A stretch of 64,000 bases of DNA. Source: Lachnospiraceae bacterium (GTDB taxonomy: Bacteria; Bacillota; Clostridia; Lachnospirales; Lachnospiraceae). Both the position numbers and the translations under genes were made by a program. The notes below the pieces were generated by a model. The model made no database searches. It was not told the DNA's origin and was given only the letters and a program-made list of their open reading frames with translations. The first letter of the stretch is position 1, and each line of letters begins with the position of its first letter. Below, in pieces: positions 27,721 through 36,370 of this stretch. The stretch spans positions 62,001-126,000 of the forward strand of contig JAKVNF010000003.1 of the NCBI GenBank assembly GCA_022483465.1, in the 5' to 3' direction.

Positions 27721-29099
27721 TTTTCTTTTTCAGCGGGTTCCTCTGCCTCGTCCGGCAGGGTGGTGACGCCCTCCTCCAGGGAGAGGACCTCCGCCTCGCG
27801 CCTTGGCAGGGTGAGAAAGAGCTCTGCCCCCTCCTCCCGGTATACCGGCACCGCCTCGGGGTGGCGGGCCGAGAGGTCTGCGAGGAGCTTCCCCCGGCTG
27901 TAGGGGACAAGATATCGCCTGGGGATGCGCTGCCCGGCAAGGATCGTGTCGATCTCGCACAGGAGCGCCTCGAGCCCCTCGCCGGACTTGGCACTCAAAT
28001 AGACCCGGTCCCCGACGGTGCGCCCAAGGGGCGCCTCCTCGAGAAGGTCCGCCTTGTTGCAGACCGAGAGCACCGGGATGTCCCCGGCCCCGATCTCCTG
28101 GAGGGTCGTTCGGGTCACCTCCTCCTGCCGCTCCTTGGAGGGATCCGAGCAGTCCTCCACCGCGAGGAGGAGGTCAGCGTACTTTGCCTCCTCCAGGGTG
28201 GAGCGGAAGGCCTGGACCAGGGTGTGGGGCAGGTCCGAGAGAAAGCCCACGGTGTCGGAGAGGAGAAAGGGCGTGTGCCCCGGGATCTCGATCCGGCGCA
28301 CCTGGGTGTCCAGGGTCGCAAAGAGCATGTCCTGCTCGAAGACCTGCTTCTCCTGCCGCCCCGCCTGCTGGGAGCGGGCAAGGAGCACGTTCATCAGCGT
28401 GGACTTCCCGGCGTTGGTGTACCCAACAAGGGACACCCGGGGAAGCCCCGACCGAAGCCGCATCGCCCGCTGGGTGCTCCGCTCCTTGTCGATGTCCTTG
28501 AGCTGCCTTCTGATCTCGGAGAGCTCTCGCTCGATGTGCCGGCGGTCCAGCTCAAGCTGTTCCTCGCCGGCGCCCTTGTTGGAGAGGCGCCCGGAGCCGC
28601 CGCCCTGGCGGGAGAGGTTTTTGCGCATGCCGGCAAGCCGGGGCAGGAGGTACGAGAGCCTTGCGGAGGCGACCTGGAGCCTTGCCTCCCTGGTCCTTGC
28701 CCGCTCCGAGAAGATCTGCAGGATGATGCCGGTGCGGTCGAGCACCTCGGTGTCCAGGGCGTCCTCGAGGTGGCGCACCTGCATCGGGGTCAGGGGGTCG
28801 TTGAAGATCACAAGGTCCGCCTTGCACTCCTCCACAAGGAGGAGGAGCTCCTTTACCTTGCCGCTCCCGATCAGGGTCTTCTGGGTGATGTTGTCCGTAT
28901 CCTGCAGGAGGGTCGCGGCGGGGACGAGCCCCAGAGCCTTTGCAAGGGCGGAGAGCTCCCGGAGGGAGGCCTCCGTCTCGGACCGCTTTTGCCCAAAGGT
29001 CACCCCGACCAGTACCGCCCTCTTTGGCTGACTGCCGGTTTCCTTTTCCGCGGGCGCCAAATCGCCCATACCCCATCTTGTGCTGGTATCTCCTGTCAA
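27714..29099 (-). CDS. hflX: GTPase HflX
   Basis: A 461-residue HflX GTPase. The N-terminal domain carries the GSGKVKELLLLVEE and VIFNDPLTPMQVRHLED blocks. A basic helical linker with SRQGGGSGRLSNKGAGE follows, and the G domain starts at VSLVGYTNAGKSTLMNVLL (P-loop) with DTVGFLSDLPH (G3) and NKADLL (G4). It binds 50S/70S ribosomes and helps recycle stalled or hibernating ribosomes. The start is TTG at 29099, supported by AGGAGG six bases upstream on the minus strand; an ATG ten codons later has a poorer site. Confidence 0.95.
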   Translation of the reverse strand: MTGDTSTRWGMGDLAPAEKETGSQPKRAVLVGVTFGQKRSETEASLRELSALAKALGLVPAATLLQDTDNITQKTLIGSGKVKELLLLVEECKADLVIFNDPLTPMQVRHLEDALDTEVLDRTGIILQIFSERARTREARLQVASARLSYLLPRLAGMRKNLSRQGGGSGRLSNKGAGEEQLELDRRHIERELSEIRRQLKDIDKERSTQRAMRLRSGLPRVSLVGYTNAGKSTLMNVLLARSQQAGRQEKQVFEQDMLFATLDTQVRRIEIPGHTPFLLSDTVGFLSDLPHTLVQAFRSTLEEAKYADLLLAVEDCSDPSKERQEEVTRTTLQEIGAGDIPVLSVCNKADLLEEAPLGRTVGDRVYLSAKSGEGLEALLCEIDTILAGQRIPRRYLVPYSRGKLLADLSARHPEAVPVYREEGAELFLTLPRREAEVLSLEEGVTTLPDEAEEPAEKEKG

Positions 29100-29310
29100 G
29101 TGCTGCCTCCTGTTTCCATTGGATTTTGACTGGGATAAGAATACCGCGAATGGAAAGAAAAAGACACAGATTCCTCAATCGCGCTTCACATTTTTATCAC
29201 AGTTCAAGTCTATACTCGGGATTGTAAGGATGAAAGAGCGGGGCGGGATCCGATCCGGACAAACGGCCCCGGAACGATACAGTATAAGGGGACGAAAGGC
29301 AGGCAATATC

Positions 29311-30909
29311 ATGGACGAAAACAGAACGGATGAATATCAAAATACGTCGGGCACCGGAAACGGCACCTATCAGTACAGCCAGGGCAGCACGAACCAGGGC
29401 GGGGACGGCTATCAGAGTTCCTACTCCAGCGGCTACCAGAGCAACGGGAGCGGTTCTGCCTCCGGAAACGGCGGCAGCCATCACAACAACAAGAAGCACG
29501 GCGGTGGCGGCAAGGTAGCCTTTGCCATCGCCCTGGCAGCGGTCTTCGGCGTCTGCGCCGGAGCAGGCGCCTACGGCATCTCCCGGGTGTCGGGCGCAAG
29601 CACTTCCTCCGTCGCGGAGGCCTCTACGGATGCCTCCACCGAGGGCGCAACGCTCTCGATCGCTGAGAACGACAACAGCAGCAGCACCGATGCCTCCACC
29701 GAGGCAGCTTCTTCCGACGCCTCCACCGAGAGCGCTTCGGAGGACAGCTCCACATCGGCCAGCACTTCCCTGGGACTGCAGACCTCAAATGCTGAGGCCC
29801 AGGAGGACACGGTGACCAAGATCGTCGAGGAGGATATGCCTTCCATCGTGGCGGTCTACAACAACTTCACCTCTACGAGCCAGGACTTCTTCGGACAGAC
29901 CTACAGCCAGGAGCAGACGGCAACGGGCTCCGGCATCATCATCGGGGAGACCGATGACGAGCTTTTGATCGTCACCAACAACCACGTGGTGGCAGATGAG
30001 GATTCCCTGCAGGTGCAGTTCGTGGATGAGTCCACGGCAGACGCCAACATCAAGGGCACGGATTCCGACATGGATCTGGCGGTCATCGCCGTCAAGCTCT
30101 CCGATCTGTCGGATGACACCAAGAACGCGATCTCGATCGCAACGCTGGGCAACTCCGACAACCTGAAGGTCGGCCAGTCCGTCATCGCCATCGGCAACGC
30201 CCTCGGCTACGGCCAGTCCGTGACCACCGGTGTGGTCTCCGCTTTGAACCGTGAGATTGCGGATTCCGAGAACGGCACCACCAACAAGTTCATCCAGACC
30301 GATGCGGCCATCAACCCCGGCAACTCCGGCGGCGCTCTGATCGATCTGAACGGCAATGTCATCGGCATCAACTCCAGTAAGATCGGTGCCACCACGGTCG
30401 AGGGTATGTGCTACGCCATCCCGATCTCCGATGCGATCCCGGTCATTGAGACACTGATGAACCAGTCCACGAAGACCAAGGTCTCCGATGAAGACAAAGG
30501 ATACCTGGGCATCCAGGGTGTCTCCGTCACGAGCCAGGTCGCTTCCGCTTACAACATGCCCGAGGGCGTGTATGTTGCCTCCGTCATGGACGGCACCGGC
30601 GCTGCCGATGCAGGTCTGCAGAAGGGCGATATCATCACGAAGATCAACGGCTCCTCTGTCAGCGACATGGAGGATCTGCAGGACCAGCTGCGCTACTATG
30701 CAGCGGGCACGGAAGTCACGCTGACGATTGAGCGCAACAACAGCGACGGCCAGTACGAGGAGAAGGAGCTCAAGGTGACCTTGAGCGACAGCTCTGCGGT
30801 CTCCACCGACGAGAGCTCCAGCAGCTCGGGCAGCTCTGAGAGCTCCAGCAGCTCCCAGGGCAGCAGCCAGGGCCAGTACTACTACAGCTTTCCCTGGAAC
30901 CAGTGGTAA
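29311..30909 (+). CDS. htrA: HtrA/DegP-type membrane-anchored serine protease with PDZ domain
   Basis: A 532-residue protease. The cytoplasmic N-terminus is rich in Gly, Ser, Asn, Gln and Tyr; one membrane segment spans about 68-90; a Ser/Thr/Ala/Asp/Glu-rich extracellular linker (about 93-160) contains several DAST repeats. The trypsin-like domain has His225 (NNHVV), Asp255 (SDMDLAVI) and Ser339 (NPGNSGGAL), and a PDZ domain (about 395-495) and Ser-rich tail follow. It degrades or refolds misfolded exported proteins. Start chosen at 29311 (GGGGACGAAAGGCAGG upstream); earlier in-frame starts give an unlikely basic extension. Confidence 0.93.
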   Translation: MDENRTDEYQNTSGTGNGTYQYSQGSTNQGGDGYQSSYSSGYQSNGSGSASGNGGSHHNNKKHGGGGKVAFAIALAAVFGVCAGAGAYGISRVSGASTSSVAEASTDASTEGATLSIAENDNSSSTDASTEAASSDASTESASEDSSTSASTSLGLQTSNAEAQEDTVTKIVEEDMPSIVAVYNNFTSTSQDFFGQTYSQEQTATGSGIIIGETDDELLIVTNNHVVADEDSLQVQFVDESTADANIKGTDSDMDLAVIAVKLSDLSDDTKNAISIATLGNSDNLKVGQSVIAIGNALGYGQSVTTGVVSALNREIADSENGTTNKFIQTDAAINPGNSGGALIDLNGNVIGINSSKIGATTVEGMCYAIPISDAIPVIETLMNQSTKTKVSDEDKGYLGIQGVSVTSQVASAYNMPEGVYVASVMDGTGAADAGLQKGDIITKINGSSVSDMEDLQDQLRYYAAGTEVTLTIERNNSDGQYEEKELKVTLSDSSAVSTDESSSSSGSSESSSSSQGSSQGQYYYSFPWNQW

Positions 30910-30951
30910 GGCAAAAGAGTCAGATTGATACTGACATCAGCAAGTAACCCC

Positions 30952-30993
30952 AGGAGGACGCATCCGGAAACCGGATGCGCCCTCCTTTATTTC
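30952..30993 (+). terminator. Rho-independent terminator after htrA
   Basis: A near-perfect stem of about 16 bp with an AAA loop (arms 30952-30967 and 30971-30986), followed by a T-rich run. Confidence 0.88.
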
Positions 30994-31042
30994 TCTACCG
31001 AAAACGGGAGAAAAGCACGCAAAAAGAACACACAAAAGGGCA

Positions 31043-31088
31043 CAAAAATGACACTTCTGAAGGGAAAACCTTCCGGAGTGTCATTTTA
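31043..31088. terminator. Long A/T-flanked hairpin, probably bidirectional terminator
   Basis: Arms of about 19 bases (from 31045 and ending 31087) pair with two mismatches around a GAAAA loop, with AAAA on one side and TTTT on the other. It lies in the gap between htrA and the HEPN/MNT pair. Confidence 0.6.
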
Positions 31089-31129
31089 CGTGCAGCAGGA
31101 GGACAGAGGCAGCAGAGGGGGAAAGTAAG

Positions 31130-31158
31130 TTGGTTTTGGCCCTCGTTGGATGTAAAAT
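31130..31158 (+). promoter_or_regulatory. Predicted sigma-A promoter for the HEPN/MNT pair
   Basis: TTGGTT (31130-31135) and TAAAAT (31153-31158) are separated by 17 bases and lie about 55 bases upstream of the first gene. Confidence 0.45.
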
Positions 31159-31211
31159 AAACACAAAGAAGAGGAAATTTCTGTGTGAGAGCGCAGCGGG
31201 GAAAAGAGCAG

Positions 31212-31640
31212 ATGGAGCAGAAAAGATACCGGAACCGATTTCAGAGTTTTGAGAAAAGCCTGGCCTCCCTGGAGGAAGCAAGGACACGGGATCTGACGGA
31301 CACTTTTGTGATCAGCGGAACAGTTCAGAAGTTTTGCCTGACCTTTGACATTTCCTGGAAGGTCATGAAGGACATCGTCGTTGGGTATCATAAAATTGAG
31401 AGCTTTGCCAGCGGATCACCTCGGGAGACCCTGCGGATCTCTGCACAGCTTGGACTGATCTCGGGAGACATCTGGATCAGGATGCTGCTGGAGCGAAATG
31501 AACTGACACATGACTATGATGGGAGTCTGGAGAAGGAAGCAGCAAAGAGAATCGTCGATTGGTATCTTCCGGTTTTCGAAAAATTCCGGGATACTGCTGC
31601 TGTTTACCTTGACAAGATGGATCAGGATGTACTCCTATGA
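31212..31640 (+). CDS. HEPN-type nucleotidyltransferase-substrate-binding protein (HI0074-like), putative toxin
   Basis: A 142-residue helical protein of the HI0074 family, part of the HEPN superfamily. The FDISWKVMKDIV block and RNELTHDYD near residue 98 fit; the latter contains the RX4H motif of HEPN ribonucleases, so the active site looks intact. It pairs with the overlapping MNT-fold gene (4-base overlap), as in MntA/HepT and HI0073/HI0074 modules, where the transferase neutralises the HEPN protein by modifying it. An in-frame GTG at 31185 with GAGGA nine bases upstream is an alternative start. Confidence 0.85.
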   Translation: MEQKRYRNRFQSFEKSLASLEEARTRDLTDTFVISGTVQKFCLTFDISWKVMKDIVVGYHKIESFASGSPRETLRISAQLGLISGDIWIRMLLERNELTHDYDGSLEKEAAKRIVDWYLPVFEKFRDTAAVYLDKMDQDVLL

Positions 31641-32014
31641 AATCTGAGAATCTGCAAAAGGAACTCGGTTCCTGGGACATGAGCCTGGAAGAAATCCTGC
31701 ACCGCGTGCAGAAAATCTGCAGAGCGCATGGTGTGGATCGCGTTTTCCTTTTTGGCTCTTATGCGGCAGGAACGGCGCGGCCAACCAGCGACATCGATAT
31801 TGTCATCAAGGGAGGGAGAGATCTCGACCGTTTGCGGGAGGAGATCGCAGAAATCCCAACGCTGAAGACGATTGATCTCTTCGTATACGATACCATTCAA
31901 AACCCATATTTGCGAGACGACATCGATCGATATGCTGTTGAACTACCAATGGAAACAAAAGAGCACCCGGAGGGGACACAGGATGCCAGGACACCCCAGG
32001 GAGAGAAAAAATAG
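31637..32014 (+). CDS. MNT-type minimal nucleotidyltransferase, putative antitoxin
   Basis: A 125-residue minimal nucleotidyltransferase with the signature FLFGSYAAGTARPTSDIDIV (GSX10DXD) and a third acidic residue in IDLFVYD. Partners of HEPN toxins in this arrangement adenylylate the toxin. The ATG overlaps the preceding stop by 4 bases, so production is coupled. The last about 20 residues (KEHPEGTQDARTPQGEKK) look unstructured and unlike the family, so the tail may be recent read-through. Confidence 0.85.
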   Translation: MKSENLQKELGSWDMSLEEILHRVQKICRAHGVDRVFLFGSYAAGTARPTSDIDIVIKGGRDLDRLREEIAEIPTLKTIDLFVYDTIQNPYLRDDIDRYAVELPMETKEHPEGTQDARTPQGEKK

Positions 32015-32036
32015 GAGTAAAGGAAATTCATGGTCG

Positions 32037-32096
32037 AAAATGGGAAGGATCGCAGCCGGCCTCCTATGGGAATCGGCAGCGATTCTTCCCATTTTT
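32037..32096 (+). terminator. Long inverted repeat after the toxin-antitoxin pair
   Basis: Arms 32037-32059 and 32075-32096 are complementary over about 20 of 23 positions, starting AAAATGGGAA and ending TTCCCATTTT. It probably terminates the HEPN/MNT transcript. The next 90 bases hold nothing further that I recognise. Confidence 0.6.
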
Positions 32097-32184
32097 GCTG
32101 GAATATTCACAGGTTTTCGGATATCCAAAAAAGCTTCTGCATGACTGGCAGGCAGGAGGCTGCGGCACCGATTTGCACCATGGA

Positions 32185-32215
32185 AAAAGCCGGACCCAAG
32201 AGGGCCCGGCTGATT
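32185..32215 (-). terminator. Rho-independent terminator after purC
   Basis: Read on the minus strand, a 10-bp GC-rich stem with one mismatch and a short loop is followed by TTTTT. It lies 30 bases beyond the purC stop. Confidence 0.8.
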
Positions 32216-32243
32216 TTTGGAAATGGTGGAAAATGGGCAAGCG

Positions 32244-33119
32244 TTACTCGTCCAGTGCCTTTCCGGTGAGCAGCTGGTAGGCTTCCTTGTACTTGGCGAT
32301 CGTCTTGTCGATGACGTCGGCAGGCAGGTTGTAATCGGAGTCCGGATGTGCCTTCAGCCAGTCGCGGACAAACTGCTTGTCGAAGGAAGGCTGGCCATGG
32401 CCGGGCTCGTATCCCTCCAGCGGCCAGAACCGGGAGGAATCGGGGGTCAGCATCTCGTCTCCGAGGACGACCTCGCCCTTTTCATTCAGACCGAACTCAA
32501 ACTTGGTGTCGGCGATGATGATGCCGCGGGAGAGCGCGTAGTCCGCGCACTTCTTGTAGAGGGCGATGGTGGCATTGCGGATCGCGGTGGCGTACTCCTC
32601 GCCGTGTCCCGGGAACTTCTTCTCCAGCACCTCGATGGAGCGCTCGAAGGAGATGTTCTCATCGTGGTCGCCGATCTCCGCCTTGGTGGAAGGAGTGTAG
32701 ATGGGCTCGGGGAGTTTGTCGCACTCGCGAAGGCCTTCCGGGAGCTTGATGCCGCAGACCGTGCCGTTCTTCTGGTAGGATGCCCAGCCGGAACCGGTGA
32801 TGTAGCCGCGGACGATGCACTCGATGGGGAGCATGGTCAGCTTTTTGCAGAGCATGCTGCGGCCGGCAAATGCGGGGGTCTGGAAGAAGGCCGGCATGTC
32901 CGCCGTGTCGGTGGACAGCATGTGGTTCGGGATGATGTCCTTCGTGTAGTCAAACCAGAAGCGGCTCATCTGCGTCAGAACTTTGCCCTTGGACTGCACC
33001 TTGTTCTTCAGGATCACATCGAATGCGGAGATGCGGTCAGTGGCGACCATAATCAGCGCGTCGCCGATGTCGTAGATCTCGCGTACCTTACCTTCTTTTA
33101 CGGGCCTGAATTCTTCCAT
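32244..33119 (-). CDS. purC: Phosphoribosylaminoimidazole-succinocarboxamide synthase
   Basis: A 291-residue SAICAR synthetase of the longer type. It has VKEGKVREIYDIGD at the N-terminus, TDRISAFDVIL, ECIVRGYITGSGW, IADTKFEFGL and DEMLTPDSSRFWP. It condenses CAIR with aspartate in purine synthesis, using ATP. A strong AAGGAGGAGAC site lies immediately upstream on the minus strand. It is transcribed divergently from the EF-G-like gene, with about 128 bases between the starts; no purine riboswitch is visible there. Confidence 0.97.
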   Translation of the reverse strand: MEEFRPVKEGKVREIYDIGDALIMVATDRISAFDVILKNKVQSKGKVLTQMSRFWFDYTKDIIPNHMLSTDTADMPAFFQTPAFAGRSMLCKKLTMLPIECIVRGYITGSGWASYQKNGTVCGIKLPEGLRECDKLPEPIYTPSTKAEIGDHDENISFERSIEVLEKKFPGHGEEYATAIRNATIALYKKCADYALSRGIIIADTKFEFGLNEKGEVVLGDEMLTPDSSRFWPLEGYEPGHGQPSFDKQFVRDWLKAHPDSDYNLPADVIDKTIAKYKEAYQLLTGKALDE

Positions 33120-33247
33120 GTCTCCTCCTTATGAGCACAATCGAGAAACAAAGATGGTGGATATGCTATGATAACAGAAGCGCAGGCGGGGGGCTTCCCC
33201 GGGCGCTCCAACGCTTGTGATTATACTCACCGGAAAAGGAAAAAACA

Positions 33248-36052
33248 ATGCAAACACCAACCACAATCGGAATCCTGGCACACGTGGACGCCGGTAAGAC
33301 CACCCTCTCGGAGCGCATCCTGTTTGAGACCGGGGCAATCCGCAAAATCGGCCGGGTGGACCACGGGGACGCCTTCCTCGACACGGACGCCATGGAGCGA
33401 CAGCGGGGCATCACGATCTTCTCGAAGCTCGCCCGCTTTTCCCTGGAGGAGCGCCCCTTCATTCTGCTGGACACCCCGGGCCATGCGGACTTCTCCCCGG
33501 AGACCGAGCGGGCGCTGCGGGTGCTGGATCTCGCCGTTTTGGTGCTCTCTGCTGCGGATGTGAACGAGCACGGCATCACGGACCCCCAGGCCGCCGTCCT
33601 CTGGCGGCTTCTAGCCCACTACCACGTCCCGACCTTTGTCTTTGTCAACAAGATGGACCAGCTTGCCACCGGCGACCAGGAGGCGGATGCGGCGAAAAAG
33701 CGCGAGGTCTTTGCCGGCATCCAAAAGGATCTGGGGGAGGGTCTTGTGGACTTCTCCGAAGGCCAGCTCTCCTCTGAAAACGAGGAGCAGGTCGCAGTCC
33801 TCGAGGAGGCGCTCACCGAGCGCCTCCTTGCCGGCGGGCAAGTCACAGGGGAGGATGTACAAAGACTTGTCGAAAAGCGCCTCCTCTTTCCCACGTACTT
33901 TGGTGCGGCCCTGCCGGGGGAGGGCGTCTCAGACCTTCTTGCCGGAATCCTTCGCTACACGGCGCCCCGGACCTATCCCGAGGCGTTCGGCGCCCGGGTC
34001 TACAAGGTGACCCGGGAGGGGACCGGCCCGTCTGCTTCGCGCCTTGTCTGGATGAAGCTCACAGGGGGCGTTCTGCGCGTGCGGGATGCCCTGGAGGAGC
34101 GGGACGAGGCAGAGGCAAATGCCGACAGCGAGGATGAGGAGAAGGCGGTGACTAGGGAGAAGATCTCCGGAATCCGCCTCTACTCCGGCGAGAAGTACAC
34201 CAATGTCACCGAGGCCGCTGCCGGGGAGATCGTCTGCGTGACCGGTCTCTCCAAGGCCCGGGCCGGGGACGGCCTTGGCTTCGAGCAGAGTGCCGGCGAG
34301 GAGCTTCTCTCCCCGATCGAGACCCGGGCGGTGACCGCACAGCCCGGCGTGGATGCGTTCACCCTTCTCTCAGCCCTGCGGGGCCTCGAGGAGGAGGAGC
34401 CGATGCTTCGGGCAACCCGGGATGAGAAGACCGGCGAGATCTTCGTGCAGATCATGGGACAGATCCAGACCCAGATCCTGCAGCACCTTCTGGAGGACCG
34501 CTACGGGATCCGGGCTTCCTTCGGCCCCGGCCGCATCGTCTACAAGGAGACGATCCGCCGCCCGGTGGAGGGCGTGGGGCACTTCGAGCCCCTGCGCCAC
34601 TACGCCGAGGTCCACGTGGTGCTCTCCCCGGGGGAGCCGGGGAGCGGCATCGTCATCGAGAACCGCTGTCTTCCCAATCTCCTCGACCGAAACTGGCAGA
34701 ACGAGATCCTGGAGAGCCTTGCGAGAAAGACCCACAAGGGTGTGCTGACGGGATCGGACCTCACCGATGTGAAGATCACGCTCCTCGGCGGAAAGGCGAG
34801 CAAAAAGCACACCGAGGGCGGGGACTTTCGAAAGGCCGCCATCCGGGCGGTGCGCCAGGGCCTGATGTCGGCGGAGAACATCCTCCTGGAGCCGGTGCTG
34901 CACGTCACCCTGGAGCTCCCCAGGGAGAACCTCGGCCGCGCCATGACGGACCTTGCCGGGATGCACGCAAAGCTCGCCCCGGCCACGTTTTCCGGGGATA
35001 CCGCCATCCTGGAGGGCCGGGTTCCGGCCTCCTGTCTCGGGAGCTATGCCACCGAGGTCTCCGGCTACACCGGGGGCCGGGGGACGCTTGCCATGTCCCT
35101 AGCGGGGTACGAGCCCTGTCACAACAGCCGGCAGGTGCTGGATGAGATCGGATACGACCCGGAGGAGGACCGCTTCAATCCGTCCTCCTCGGTGTTCTGC
35201 TCCCACGGCGCGGGAACCCTGATCCCCTGGTACGCGGTGCGGCGCCACATGCAGGTGGACACCGGCTGGCGGCCGCCGAAGGAGGATCCGGACGCGAAGT
35301 ACCTGACGGACGACTACTACACGTTCTCGGCGGGCGAGGAGGAACAGGCGGAGGTCCTGGACGACGGCGGCGCGGCACCCGATGAGGCGGATCACGCCGC
35401 GGTCCGGAGCCGGAAGGGGCAGGACTTTGCCTCCCGGGAGGCGGCCCATGCGGCGACGGAGCAGGAGCTTATTTCCATCTTTGAGCGGACCTACGGGAAG
35501 ATCCCGGAGCGGCTCCGGCACCCGGACAACGAGCGGCTCGATCAGCTGGAGGAGCGGCCCCGGGAGAAGGGCACCGGGGATCCCAAGTACGAGGCCAGAA
35601 AGAGCGGGAAGGCGCAGCCCCTCGTCCAGTACCTCCTGGTGGATGGCTACAACATCATCTACGCCTGGAACGAGCTCCGGGATCTGGCGCTGACCGATAT
35701 CAAGGCGGCCCGGGACCGGCTCATCGACATCCTGATCGACTACGCCGGGGGTTCCGGGTACGAGGTGATCCTCGTCTTCGACGCCTACCGGGTGCCGGGG
35801 AACGGGGGCAGCATCACCCGGGTGGGCGGCATCGACATCGTCTACACGAAGGAGGCGGAGACCGCGGATCTCTACATCGAGAAGACCGCCCACTCCCTCT
35901 CCCAGAAGCACCGGGTCTATGTCGCGACCTCCGATGCCATCGAGCAGGTGATCATCTACGGGAGCGGCGCTTACCGGCTCTCCGCCCGGGGCCTGCTCGA
36001 GCAGATCCTGGCTGCCAAGGAGCTGCAGCGGTCCCAGTATCACACTGACTGA
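33248..36052 (+). CDS. EF-G/TetM-like translational GTPase fused to a YacP/Rae1-type NYN ribonuclease domain
   Basis: A 934-residue fusion. Residues 1 to about 650 are a translational GTPase of the TetM/EF-G type: G1 AHVDAGKTTL, G2 QRGIT, G3 DTPGH, G4 NKMD, then domains II-V including SYATEVSGYTGGRGTL. A charged linker (about 680-790) leads to an NYN domain: LLVDGYNIIYAWNEL, LVFDAYRV, YTKEAETADLYIEK, VATSDAIEQVII. In B. subtilis the homologous stand-alone protein (YacP/Rae1) cleaves mRNA in the ribosomal A site. Tetracycline protection is possible but unproven. Divergent from purC. No frameshift separates the domains. Confidence 0.92.
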   Translation: MQTPTTIGILAHVDAGKTTLSERILFETGAIRKIGRVDHGDAFLDTDAMERQRGITIFSKLARFSLEERPFILLDTPGHADFSPETERALRVLDLAVLVLSAADVNEHGITDPQAAVLWRLLAHYHVPTFVFVNKMDQLATGDQEADAAKKREVFAGIQKDLGEGLVDFSEGQLSSENEEQVAVLEEALTERLLAGGQVTGEDVQRLVEKRLLFPTYFGAALPGEGVSDLLAGILRYTAPRTYPEAFGARVYKVTREGTGPSASRLVWMKLTGGVLRVRDALEERDEAEANADSEDEEKAVTREKISGIRLYSGEKYTNVTEAAAGEIVCVTGLSKARAGDGLGFEQSAGEELLSPIETRAVTAQPGVDAFTLLSALRGLEEEEPMLRATRDEKTGEIFVQIMGQIQTQILQHLLEDRYGIRASFGPGRIVYKETIRRPVEGVGHFEPLRHYAEVHVVLSPGEPGSGIVIENRCLPNLLDRNWQNEILESLARKTHKGVLTGSDLTDVKITLLGGKASKKHTEGGDFRKAAIRAVRQGLMSAENILLEPVLHVTLELPRENLGRAMTDLAGMHAKLAPATFSGDTAILEGRVPASCLGSYATEVSGYTGGRGTLAMSLAGYEPCHNSRQVLDEIGYDPEEDRFNPSSSVFCSHGAGTLIPWYAVRRHMQVDTGWRPPKEDPDAKYLTDDYYTFSAGEEEQAEVLDDGGAAPDEADHAAVRSRKGQDFASREAAHAATEQELISIFERTYGKIPERLRHPDNERLDQLEERPREKGTGDPKYEARKSGKAQPLVQYLLVDGYNIIYAWNELRDLALTDIKAARDRLIDILIDYAGGSGYEVILVFDAYRVPGNGGSITRVGGIDIVYTKEAETADLYIEKTAHSLSQKHRVYVATSDAIEQVIIYGSGAYRLSARGLLEQILAAKELQRSQYHTD

Positions 36053-36212
36053 GGCGGTCACCAAAGGTCGGAAACAGCAGAAAAGATCTCATCCTTTTGG
36101 CTGTCGGGAGGCGGCAGGGTGCCGGGAAAACCCAAACCTGCCGGGAGCGGCTTTCGGGAACCTTCACAGTGCGATGTGGGGATTCCGATATCTTTTGGTG
36201 CGCTTTGACGGC

Positions 36213-36255
36213 TGTGGACAACTCTGTGGACAGACTGTGGATGGATTGTGGAAAA
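36213..36255 (+). promoter_or_regulatory. Four TGTGGA repeats at 11-12 base spacing
   Basis: TGTGGA begins at 36213, 36225, 36236 and 36247, one helical turn apart and all in the same orientation, ending 14 bases before a strong -35 box. The first (TGTGGACAA) differs by one base from the reverse of a DnaA box. The array looks like a multi-site operator for the promoter just downstream. The rest of the gap 36053-36212 shows only GC-rich imperfect inverted repeats. Confidence 0.45.
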
Positions 36256-36269
36256 CCTGCGCGCCGCTA

Positions 36270-36298
36270 TTGACACGGTCCCGGGCATTTCTTACAAT
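36270..36298 (+). promoter_or_regulatory. Strong predicted sigma-A promoter
   Basis: A perfect TTGACA (36270-36275) and TACAAT (36293-36298) are separated by 17 bases. It should drive the small Cys-rich gene (36371 onward) and, originally, rlmD. Confidence 0.75.
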
Positions 36299-36370
36299 TT
36301 TTCTAAACATGAAAGATCCGCGGGAGGCGGACCGGAAGGTCTGCCCCTCCCGCTGTGCACGGGAGTTCAC

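Noticed and set aside
27537-29129. 530-codon plus-strand open frame
   Set aside because: Opposite hflX, which has intact G motifs and a strong ribosome site; the plus-strand product has no domain.
33120-33247. Purine riboswitch before purC
   Set aside because: The intergenic stretch is short and lacks the conserved three-way-junction sequence.
33248-36052. Plain tetracycline resistance gene (tetM/tetW)
   Set aside because: The GTPase part is TetM-like but divergent, has an NYN nuclease-like fusion and sits in a chromosomal setting without mobile-resistance features.
36213-36255. Replication origin with DnaA boxes
   Set aside because: Repeats match only TGTGGA plus variable bases; no dnaA, dnaN or AT-rich unwinding region nearby.
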